Shown piece after piece: positions 1 to 5,751 of a stretch of DNA of 6,016 nt. The stretch's first letter is position 1. Each line of letters starts with the position of its first letter. The notes under the pieces are model-generated. The model saw nothing but the letters and a program-made list of their open reading frames with translations. It had not been told where the DNA came from and searched no databases. Source of the stretch: Bifidobacterium breve. Its GTDB lineage: Bacteria > Actinomycetota > Actinomycetes > Nanopelagicales > Nanopelagicaceae. The translations under genes were made by a program, and so were the position numbers. The stretch covers positions 1 to 6,016 of the forward strand of contig CALPKA020000038.1 of assembly GCA_943324025.2 (NCBI GenBank), read 5' to 3'.

Positions 1-931
1 AAAGTACTTCGCTTTTGCTGAAGGCTGGTTTAAAGCATGGGCAAGCCGGCCAGCTCCATTTCAACGATTAGATTGCACCGCTCCTGGTGTTGCAATGATT
101 GAGGTTGCGCAAGAGATTAAGAGCAAGGAGATCTTTGATTCATTAGTACTTCTTGCAGGTTACTTAAGCTCTCGAAGTAAGGACCGAGAGATTTTTGATA
201 CTTGGGAATCTCTTTGTTTAATTCCACCATATGGTGGTGAGGAGCTGCCTAAGTTTGAAGCTGAATTACTTGCCAATCCACCAGGGGGAACATGTGTTGA
301 TTGTTTGCATTTTGATCCGCCATTTTTTACCGGTCTTGGCAAAGCATTAAATAATCCTGCCTATACCGATATTGGTGTGCAGCAAGCAATTGCATATATC
401 GATGCTTTGCAATTAGAGAGTGGAATCTTTGATCACTTCTTCTTAAATGGAGTGCCAGGAACTTGGGGCCAAGGTTGGGGAAGAGGCCAAGGTTGGGCAC
501 TTCTTGGCATGCTTGATGTGCTGCACCAAATTCCTAAAACTCATTCAGGTTATAACAAGATTAAAGAGGCTGCCGAAAAACTTATCTACGCAATGATCAA
601 ACTACAACGAGAGGATGGTCGTTGGTGGTGTGTGGTTGATAGTGAGCGCTCTGGTGAAGAGGGATCAACTGCCGGATTTATGGCAGCAGGATTTGCTAGA
701 GCGATAAAGCTTGGCATTGTTGATCAAAATATTGTTAAGCCTGCGATGATTAAAGCTTTAAATGGAGTTATTGCAGATGCTGATAAAGATGGTGAGCTTC
801 AAAATGTGACTGCTGCTGTTATGGCATCAACTAGAAAATCACATTATGAATTTACACCCCGCGGCTTCTCAGTTCCTTGGGGACAAGGCCCACTAGCCCT
901 TGCTATCTATGACACATATGAGTTGGTATAG
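1..931 (+). CDS. GH88/GH105-type unsaturated uronyl (rhamnogalacturonyl/glucuronyl) hydrolase, 5'-truncated by window
   Basis: This is the C-terminal part of an alpha/alpha-barrel glycoside hydrolase. The frame is open from base 2, so the ATG at 95 is internal (31 codons precede it) and the true start lies left of the window; about 309 residues are visible. Counting from the Met at 95, the family signs are VDCLHFDPPFF (68-78), whose D69 is the likely catalytic or substrate-binding Asp of the usual VDD/PFL block; GIFDHFF (110-116); WGRGQGWALLG (128-138), close to the GH105 WGRGNGW and GH88 RGQ(A/G)W signatures; and a DGRWW...EEGSTAGFMAAGFARAI tail block (174-204). Known members hydrate the 4,5-double bond of unsaturated uronic acids left by polysaccharide lyases, releasing the sugar. 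No signal peptide can be judged because the N-terminus is missing. A DgoR-like regulator starts 6 bases after the stop, consistent with uronate or sugar-acid catabolism. The exact substrate and the choice between GH88 and GH105 are not resolved. Confidence 0.85.
   Translation, partial: KYFAFAEGWFKAWASRPAPFQRLDCTAPGVAMIEVAQEIKSKEIFDSLVLLAGYLSSRSKDREIFDTWESLCLIPPYGGEELPKFEAELLANPPGGTCVDCLHFDPPFFTGLGKALNNPAYTDIGVQQAIAYIDALQLESGIFDHFFLNGVPGTWGQGWGRGQGWALLGMLDVLHQIPKTHSGYNKIKEAAEKLIYAMIKLQREDGRWWCVVDSERSGEEGSTAGFMAAGFARAIKLGIVDQNIVKPAMIKALNGVIADADKDGELQNVTAAVMASTRKSHYEFTPRGFSVPWGQGPLALAIYDTYELV
467..497 (+). repeat. In-frame 13-base direct repeat in the glycoside hydrolase gene
   Basis: GGCCAAGGTTGGG occurs at 467-479 and again at 485-497, an offset of exactly 18 bases (six codons). 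It encodes GQGW twice, giving WGQGWGRGQGW, and the second copy forms the conserved WGRGQGW motif. It may be a small in-frame duplication or coincidental use of the same codons in a Gly/Trp-rich active-site loop. Confidence 0.6.
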
Positions 932-937
932 GCAAAC

Positions 938-1657
938 GTGAAAACAAAAATAGCCCGTAATCTTCCAACCCAAATTGTGCATGATATTGGTACCAAAATT
1001 GTCCATGGAGAGATAACTCCTGGAACAATTCTTACCTCAGATATATTGGAGGAGAAATTTAAAGTTAGCCGCACTGTGGTGCGGGAGGCTTTAAAGGTTT
1101 TGCAAGATAAGGGCTTAACTAAAGCTAGAACAAAGACTGGCACGATTGTGCTTGAGCGCTCGCAGTGGAATCTTCTTGATCCAGATGTGATCTCATGGCT
1201 GCAGGTCTCAGGCTTAAGTCCTGAATTAGTTAGAGATCTTGAAGAGGTAAGAGCTAGTTATGAACCATGGGTTGCAAGAATTGCAGCTAAGAGGCGTGGT
1301 ACCAAAGATGTTGCAGATCTAACCAATGCCTTAAAGAAAATGGCTGATGCTTTTTATGATCAAGGCCCAACATCACCAATCATTGGTGAGGCAGATATTG
1401 CCTTCCATGAGGCACTACTTGCTGCAACTCAAAATGAGTTGATGAAGCGAATTGGAAAGTTGTTTATTCCACTGCTAAAAATTCGAGATGACATGGTCAG
1501 ACATGTTGTTGAGGATGCAGATTTCATTGTTCAACATCAAGCCGTTTTAGATGCTGTGATCGATGAAGATCCAGATGGTGCTGAGATTGCAATGAAGGCA
1601 TTGCTTGAAACAGCAGCGCAAGCATCCCAGTCAGCAAGAAAGCATAAATCACGATGA
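938..1657 (+). CDS. GntR-family transcriptional regulator, FadR/FCD subfamily, DgoR-like
   Basis: A 239-residue DNA-binding regulator of usual length for the family. The N-terminal winged helix-turn-helix spans about residues 10-72, with the recognition region around FKVSRTVVREALKVLQ (41-56). The C-terminal all-helical FCD ligand domain spans about 95-230. The linker segment QWNLLDPDVISWL (76-88) resembles that of the E. coli galactonate repressor DgoR, which supports a sugar-acid effector; this comparison is from memory. Of the usual FCD metal ligands, D153 and H157 (DxxxH) and H200 are present, but the last His position is L222. The start is GTG at 938, 6 bases after the preceding stop, with no good Shine-Dalgarno sequence, so translation is probably coupled. 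The 3' end overlaps the crotonase start by ATGA. It probably controls this operon in response to a sugar-acid or related metabolite; the effector is unproven. Confidence 0.9.
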   Translation: MKTKIARNLPTQIVHDIGTKIVHGEITPGTILTSDILEEKFKVSRTVVREALKVLQDKGLTKARTKTGTIVLERSQWNLLDPDVISWLQVSGLSPELVRDLEEVRASYEPWVARIAAKRRGTKDVADLTNALKKMADAFYDQGPTSPIIGEADIAFHEALLAATQNELMKRIGKLFIPLLKIRDDMVRHVVEDADFIVQHQAVLDAVIDEDPDGAEIAMKALLETAAQASQSARKHKSR

Positions 1658-2439
1658 AGCTGCCTGAGTTTCCAACTGAGTTTAAATTTTCACTTAACAA
1701 TAAGGTTGCCACAATTACCTTAAATAGACCTGAAAAATTAAACACCATGACCCCTGATATGGGTAAAGCATTACTTGAATTGGTGCCATATATAAATGGC
1801 AATGATGATATTCGAGTTGTGATTTTAACTGGTAGTGGCAGCAAAGCTTTTTCAGCTGGAAGTGATGTGAAGGTTTTAGATCAATATGGATCTAACTGGC
1901 AGCTTCGAAATCGTGTTGATTATGCAAGAGGAATCTGGGCAATTAGAAAGCCGGTAATTGCAAAGATTCGTGGCTATTGCATCGGCGGCGGTCTTGAGAT
2001 GGCACTGATGAGTGATATCCGTTATGCAGCAGATAATGCCCAATTTGGTGCTGGTGAAATCAAATTAGGTTGGCATGGGGGAGCAGGAAATACCCAGTTA
2101 CTACCACGAGTGCTCTCAACTGGAAAAGCTTTAGAGATGTTATTAACTGGAGATTTAATCTCGGCTCAAAAGGCTGAGCAATATGGATTAGTTGATCAAC
2201 TACTAACGGAGGCAGAGCTTGATGCAGCGGTTGAAAACTTGGCCGCTCGTATTGCCGATAATGCACCAATTGCTGCTGAGTTAGCTAAGCATTTGGTTCG
2301 AGTTTCCCAATCAACTGCGATAGATATTGGTTTGCAATATGAAAATGACACCTTTGCCTACTGCTTCACCACTGAAGACAGCAATGAAGGAAGGCAAGCG
2401 TTTGTTGAAAAACGCAAACCTAACTTCAAAGGCAAATAA
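1654..2439 (+). CDS. Enoyl-CoA hydratase/isomerase (crotonase) family protein
   Basis: A 261-residue crotonase of normal single-domain length, expected to be a cytoplasmic trimer or hexamer acting on an acyl-CoA. The visible signatures are the N-terminal strand with LNRPEKLNTM (23-32), the first oxyanion-hole segment AFSAGSD (65-71), the second oxyanion-hole segment IRGYCIGGGLEMAL (105-118), and the C-terminal helix ending FVEKRKPNFKGK. Both glutamates used by rat mitochondrial enoyl-CoA hydratase (E144/E164) are matched here by E115 and E135 with identical 20-residue spacing. This favours syn-hydration of a 2-enoyl-CoA over a dehalogenase or decarboxylase role. The usual PGAGGTQRL stretch is altered to HGGAGNTQLLPR (141-152), so substrate preference may differ. 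The start ATG overlaps the regulator stop (ATGA), with no separate ribosome binding site, implying translational coupling. No acyl-CoA ligase, thiolase or dehydrogenase lies in the window, so the pathway cannot be named. Confidence 0.9.
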   Translation: MKLPEFPTEFKFSLNNKVATITLNRPEKLNTMTPDMGKALLELVPYINGNDDIRVVILTGSGSKAFSAGSDVKVLDQYGSNWQLRNRVDYARGIWAIRKPVIAKIRGYCIGGGLEMALMSDIRYAADNAQFGAGEIKLGWHGGAGNTQLLPRVLSTGKALEMLLTGDLISAQKAEQYGLVDQLLTEAELDAAVENLAARIADNAPIAAELAKHLVRVSQSTAIDIGLQYENDTFAYCFTTEDSNEGRQAFVEKRKPNFKGK

Positions 2440-2446
2440 CAAATAA

Positions 2447-2453
2447 AAGGAGA
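2447..2453 (+). promoter_or_regulatory. Strong Shine-Dalgarno sequence for the MBL-fold gene
   Basis: AAGGAGA lies 5 bases before the ATG at 2459, in the 19-base gap after the crotonase stop. It is the clearest ribosome binding site in the window and fixes the start of the downstream gene. Confidence 0.8.
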
Positions 2454-2458
2454 ATAGT

Positions 2459-3418
2459 ATGGAGCTAAGTCCAGGGTTACACCGTATTGAGTGCCCAATT
2501 GGGCCAAGATATGTTGCAGTTTATGCAATTGTCGGTAGCAAGTACACCTTATTAGTAGACACCGGATTTGATGATTCGATTAGAACTACAGTTGTTAATT
2601 ACTTCAAAGAGAAGAAGTTATCTCTTGATGCAGTTCGGTATGTGATAAATACCCACTCAGATTATGACCACACAGGTGGCAATAAGGCAGTGCGAGAGTT
2701 AATGCCAAATGCCTTGATCTGTGCTGGTGAGCGAGATCGGCCAATGATTGAAAACTTAAATAGCATGTTTGGTGACCGCTATAACGAGTTTGAAAAAGAA
2801 CATGGCTTTGCTGAATCACAAGATGCTAAAGATTTCATGATGACTGTTGCATTTGAAACCAATGTTGATATTGGTTTTGCAGGTAATGAGCGAATTGATT
2901 TAGGTGGCAGATATGTTGAAATTTTGCATACGCCAGGACACTCCTGGGGACATGTTTCCATCTTGGATGAAAAAAGCCGGGCAATCATTATTGGAGATGC
3001 AGTATTAGGTAACTCAGTATTGCTAGCAGATGGCCAACCAGCATTTCCACCAACCTATAGATTTGTTGAGGCATACCGTTCAACAATTAGATTGTTAAAG
3101 GGATATCAGGCAAGTGAAATTCTTACCTCCCACTATCCAAGATATGTTGGACAGGCAGGAACTGATTTTCTTGATCTATCTTTGAATTACACAGATCTAA
3201 TTGAGCAAATCTGCTTAGACACTTTAAAGAGTGCTGGGAAAGCATTAACGATGATGGAGTTAATTGAGATTGCTCATGATCGAATGGGTGTTTGGGCAGA
3301 TCCAGCCTATAAATACTTGGCTTATCCAGTCTTAGGACACCTTGAGGTGCTTGAGTCTTATCAAAAGATTAAGCGGAGCAAAAATTCTGCTGGTTTGGCG
3401 CAATTTCAACTCGCTTAA
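2459..3418 (+). CDS. MBL-fold metallo-hydrolase with C-terminal helical/winged-helix-like domain
   Basis: A 319-residue metallo-beta-lactamase-superfamily hydrolase, probably cytoplasmic as no signal peptide is seen. The fold starts with the strand pair ending LLVDTGFDD (31-39). Metal-site motifs follow: THSDYDHTGGN (65-75) supplies H66, D70 and H71; HTPGHSWGH (157-165) supplies H161; IIGDAVL (177-183) supplies bridging D180; and LTSHYPR (222-228) supplies H225. The superfamily motif is HxHxDH, whereas here it is HxDxDH, with D68 in the second His position. About 80 residues after the barrel (LTMMELIEIAHDRMG ... YPVLGHLEVLESYQKIKR) resemble the small C-terminal helical domain of LACTB2/glyoxalase-II-like members. 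The family hydrolyses thioesters, lactones, phosphodiesters and others. Its position after a crotonase makes a CoA-thioester or lactone plausible, but this is inference. The start is set by the AAGGAGA site. Confidence 0.88.
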   Translation: MELSPGLHRIECPIGPRYVAVYAIVGSKYTLLVDTGFDDSIRTTVVNYFKEKKLSLDAVRYVINTHSDYDHTGGNKAVRELMPNALICAGERDRPMIENLNSMFGDRYNEFEKEHGFAESQDAKDFMMTVAFETNVDIGFAGNERIDLGGRYVEILHTPGHSWGHVSILDEKSRAIIIGDAVLGNSVLLADGQPAFPPTYRFVEAYRSTIRLLKGYQASEILTSHYPRYVGQAGTDFLDLSLNYTDLIEQICLDTLKSAGKALTMMELIEIAHDRMGVWADPAYKYLAYPVLGHLEVLESYQKIKRSKNSAGLAQFQLA

Positions 3419-3423
3419 TATTG

Positions 3424-3449
3424 CACTGCATCAATAAAATGATGCAGTG
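3424..3449 (+). promoter_or_regulatory. Perfect 10-bp inverted repeat (hairpin) that includes the GTG start of the DUF1801 gene
   Basis: CACTGCATCA (3424-3433) and TGATGCAGTG (3440-3449) are exact reverse complements separated by the 6-base loop ATAAAA. The hairpin starts 6 bases after the MBL stop and its right arm ends exactly at the GTG start codon of the next gene. No T-tract follows, so it is not a classical intrinsic terminator. It could be a start-masking RNA hairpin, a 3'-end stabilising or U-less terminator structure for the upstream transcript, or a protein-binding palindrome. The structure is certain from sequence; the role is not. Confidence 0.6.
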
Positions 3450-3806
3450 AGCAAACGCGAGGTTGATCAATACATTGCCCAGCAGAGTGAGCCCAATAAG
3501 AGCAATCTGAGGGCGATGAGGGCAATTATTTTAGAGATTGAGCCCGCACTAAAGCAGGGGATCTCCTATGGGATCCCCGCCTTTAAATTAGATAAAGATG
3601 TTGTCTGCGGATTAGCTGCTCGAAAAACTGGTTGTTCCTTCTATCCTTTTAGTGGATCAGTATTAGAAGCTTTACGGAAAGATTTAGTTACATACAAGCA
3701 AACTAAGAGTGCTCTGCACTTTGATACGCCACTTCCAAAGACTTTAGTGCGTAAATTAATGACGCAACGGATGGTTCAGATAATGGTCAAAAAGAAACGT
3801 AAGTGA
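3447..3806 (+). CDS. DUF1801 (YdhG-like) family protein
   Basis: A 119-residue protein covering a complete DUF1801 domain, a small alpha/beta fold sometimes labelled iron-chaperone-like by structural similarity to frataxin/CyaY; no biochemical role is established that I can cite. Matches in order are VDQYIAQQ near the N-terminus (6-13), ISYGIPAFKL (39-48, the family's sYGxPaF block), FYPFSGSVLEAL (65-76), TKSALHFD (86-93, usually skGtirF) and PLPKTLVRKLMTQRM (95-109). The C-terminus is lysine-rich (KKKRK). GTG at 3447 is the only usable start: an in-frame TAA lies at 3435-3437 and the next in-frame ATG is residue 24, inside the domain. The start has no Shine-Dalgarno sequence and sits in the right arm of a perfect hairpin. 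The HhH gene follows after 17 bases. Confidence 0.88.
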   Translation: MSKREVDQYIAQQSEPNKSNLRAMRAIILEIEPALKQGISYGIPAFKLDKDVVCGLAARKTGCSFYPFSGSVLEALRKDLVTYKQTKSALHFDTPLPKTLVRKLMTQRMVQIMVKKKRK

Positions 3807-3823
3807 AGTTGTAGGATTAGCAT

Positions 3824-4090
3824 ATGAAACGATCTAAATCCTCAAACAACCAAGTCTGCGATATTAGCCAGGCTGATTTAGATCGATATGAAAAACTAGA
3901 TCAAGAGTGGCGAGAGTATGGGATTGCATCCCCTGCACGTCGTGCCCTAGTTGATGCCAAACTTTATAAAGTCTCTGATTTACGCAAGATTTCACAACAG
4001 GAGTTAGAGGAGCTGCACGGGATGGGCAAAAGTGCTGTGGCCCGGCTTAAGGTGTTAATGAATGCCAAAAAAATTAAGTTTCGCCCGTGA
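3824..4090 (+). CDS. Small helix-hairpin-helix protein resembling the RNA polymerase alpha C-terminal domain
   Basis: An 88-residue protein, too short to be RNA polymerase alpha itself. After a polar N-terminus (1-30), residues 32-87 match the alpha-CTD-like HhH pattern: GIASPARRALVDAKLYKVSDLRKIS, then ELEELHGMGKSAVARL with the hairpin HGMGKSA at 65-71, then a basic end (AKKIKFRP). Such folds bind DNA or protein non-specifically through the GxG hairpin backbone, so a nucleic-acid-associated role is likely but the target is unknown. A weak AGGA site lies 7 bases before the ATG at 3824. The stop overlaps the GTG of the following membrane protein gene (GTGA, 4087-4090). Its tight pairing with the DUF1801 gene suggests a shared role or expression, which is inference. 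Confidence 0.8.
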   Translation: MKRSKSSNNQVCDISQADLDRYEKLDQEWREYGIASPARRALVDAKLYKVSDLRKISQQELEELHGMGKSAVARLKVLMNAKKIKFRP

Positions 4091-5280
4091 AGAAATTTCT
4101 TAATTGGTTTATTAGATTATTCACTAACCGTAGAACTTGGGTTAGGCAGATAGTTGTTGCCTCTTTAGCATCAACTACAGCATGGCTAATCGGGGATTCA
4201 CTTGTTTATAAAGGCGGCTTGGTGGCTGCAATTGTTTGCGCACTTAGCATCCGAATCTCACTTTATAAATCAGTAAGAGAAGGTTTAGGCCAAATTGTAG
4301 GAACAGCAATTGGCGCAGGGGTGGCACTTCTTACCGTGCATTATTTTTCCTTTGGCCCAGTTGCAATCGGTACAACAGTTCTACTCTGCTCAGTTGTTGC
4401 CAGAGGGTTGCGACTTGGTGAGGTTGCATCGGTAAATGTGCCGGTCACAGCTTTGATTGTTATTGGTCCTGGAATCTCTGGTTCAACTGCTGAACATAGG
4501 CTTCTTTCAACTTTAATTGGGGCAGCAGTGGCAATTGTTTTCTCCTACTTCTCCCATGCCAATACCCCAGCAGGTCGAACTGTTAATCAAATTGCCCGGC
4601 TTGGAAAAAGAAGTGCGGAGTTAATTTCTTTAATGTCCCAAGGAGTTGCCGCCGGCTTCACACAAAAACAAGCTGGTAGTTGGTTGGCTAAGGCAAGGTT
4701 ATTAGTTGAAGAGATTCCAAATTTAAGATCTCAGGCAATTGAGGCCAGAAGATATGCAAAATGGTCACCACTTGCTGAGGTAGATGAGGCTGAATCTTTA
4801 TATATTCAAGGAGTTGCAATTGAACATATGGTGGTGCAGGTACGAAGCATGGCTAGAACTTTATTTGATTCAACCTTAGATAGTAATCGCAAAGAGATAA
4901 TTGATAAGCAAATTGCAGCTGCGCTCTCTGCAACTGCCGATGCCATCTTTGAAAAACTACAACTTCTTCAATCAGAAAGCTTTGATAAACAAATTGATAA
5001 TATTGCTAAAAATTTAAGGCTTGCAGCAGATAAATTCACTGAAGAAATTATTGCAAATGCTGATAACCTACCAAGGACTCAATTTGTTAGGTGTATTTCT
5101 CTAGTCTCTCATATGAAAATCATCGCTAACTCATTGGATGAGAGCTCACCAGCTCTTCACTCAGTTTCAACACCAGGTGAGCCAACAAGTGTTAAGGTAA
5201 TCGGAATGTCACCAATTACCAGGATTGGAAAGCTAGGCCAGGTAGTGCAAGGTGCGATTCGCACCTTCCTTCGCAGATAG
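4087..5280 (+). CDS. FUSC/aromatic acid exporter (ArAE)-like inner-membrane protein
   Basis: A 397-residue membrane protein with six predicted N-terminal helices at about residues 20-40, 43-60, 66-88, 90-107, 114-131 and 138-156. A soluble, mainly helical region of about 240 residues follows (157-397). This matches the half-size FUSC/DUF939-type layout related to the aromatic-carboxylate exporter AaeB and the YccS/FusC group. Family-like features include the NRRTWVRQ entry before helix 1, the small-residue-rich GQIVGTAIGAGVALL helix (68-82) and the positive segment after the first two helices (RISLYKSVREG). The transported substrate cannot be deduced, and no periplasmic adaptor or outer-membrane partner is nearby. 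GTG at 4087 overlaps the HhH stop and lacks a Shine-Dalgarno sequence, so translation is probably coupled. The stop TAG forms part of the ribosome binding site of the next gene. Confidence 0.8.
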   Translation: MKKFLNWFIRLFTNRRTWVRQIVVASLASTTAWLIGDSLVYKGGLVAAIVCALSIRISLYKSVREGLGQIVGTAIGAGVALLTVHYFSFGPVAIGTTVLLCSVVARGLRLGEVASVNVPVTALIVIGPGISGSTAEHRLLSTLIGAAVAIVFSYFSHANTPAGRTVNQIARLGKRSAELISLMSQGVAAGFTQKQAGSWLAKARLLVEEIPNLRSQAIEARRYAKWSPLAEVDEAESLYIQGVAIEHMVVQVRSMARTLFDSTLDSNRKEIIDKQIAAALSATADAIFEKLQLLQSESFDKQIDNIAKNLRLAADKFTEEIIANADNLPRTQFVRCISLVSHMKIIANSLDESSPALHSVSTPGEPTSVKVIGMSPITRIGKLGQVVQGAIRTFLRR

Positions 5281-5286
5281 GGGAAG
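5279..5286 (+). promoter_or_regulatory. Shine-Dalgarno sequence for the DinB-family gene
   Basis: AGGGGAAG, overlapping the last two bases of the exporter stop codon, precedes the ATG at 5290 with 6 bases between the AGGGG core and the start. It supports the chosen start and direct hand-over of ribosomes from the upstream gene. Confidence 0.6.
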
Positions 5287-5289
5287 TAA

Positions 5290-5751
5290 ATGAGTGAGCA
5301 AGAGTTAATTAAGTTTGCAGCAGATTATGAGGCAGCAACAAATGTGTTCTTAGCAGCAGTTAGTAAAATCCAAAGCTCTGATTTGGATAAGCCAAAGCAG
5401 GATGGCTGGAATGCCCGCCAAGTAATTCATCACCTTGCCGATAGTGAGTCACAATCTTGCGCAAGATTAAAGCGATTAGTTGCAGAGCCAGGAACAACCA
5501 TTCAAGGTTATGACGAGAATAAGTGGGCGCAAAGTGCCACCCTTGGTTATCTAGAGCTTCCTGTTGAGAACTCACTTGAATTGTTTAAATCATCAAGAGC
5601 TGCATCTTTAGAAATTATCAAGAGGTTAAAGCCTGAGCAATTATCAAACTCTGGCACCCATACAGAATCTGGGGCGTATGATCTTCGTAAGTGGTTTAGT
5701 AGCTACATAAACCATCCAAAAGATCACGCAAATCAGCTTTTAGCCGATTAA
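5290..5751 (+). CDS. DinB/YfiT-like (DinB_2) putative metal-dependent protein
   Basis: A 153-residue four-helix-bundle protein of normal family length. The motif DGWNARQVIHHLADSESQ (38-55) supplies the first metal-binding His (H48), and NHPKDHANQL (141-150) supplies the HxxxH pair H142/H146, so the three-His metal site is complete. GYDENKWAQ (73-81) matches the pyDexxWA block of Bacillus YfiT/BstA-type members, which include bacillithiol S-transferases; related actinobacterial DinB proteins use mycothiol. A thiol-transferase or detoxification role is therefore plausible, and placement after an exporter gene would fit, but no substrate evidence exists here. The last 12 bases (5740-5751) overlap the 3' end of the convergent TrhO gene. 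Confidence 0.85.
   Translation: MSEQELIKFAADYEAATNVFLAAVSKIQSSDLDKPKQDGWNARQVIHHLADSESQSCARLKRLVAEPGTTIQGYDENKWAQSATLGYLELPVENSLELFKSSRAASLEIIKRLKPEQLSNSGTHTESGAYDLRKWFSSYINHPKDHANQLLAD

Noticed and set aside
95..97. ATG as the start of the glycoside hydrolase
   Set aside because: The frame is open from base 2 and the preceding 31 codons read as plausible barrel sequence (KYFAFAEGWFKAWASRPAPF), so this Met is internal and the gene is cut by the window edge.
1524..1844. Minus-strand open frame of 106 codons
   Set aside because: It lies opposite the regulator-crotonase junction, both of which have clear family matches; it has no recognisable domain and no ribosome binding site and is a coding shadow. 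The same applies to other antisense frames at 160-342, 907-1143, 2060-2269, 2604-2819, 2779-2988 and 5360-5575.
3557..3578. Inverted repeat GGGGATC...GATCCCC
   Set aside because: It lies inside the DUF1801 coding region over the conserved ISYGIPAF block, has no T-tract, and is only a 7-bp stem; codon constraint explains it well enough.
4763..4771. TGGTCACCA as a third GntR-type operator
   Set aside because: It is deep inside the exporter gene and a single short odd-length palindrome is expected by chance.
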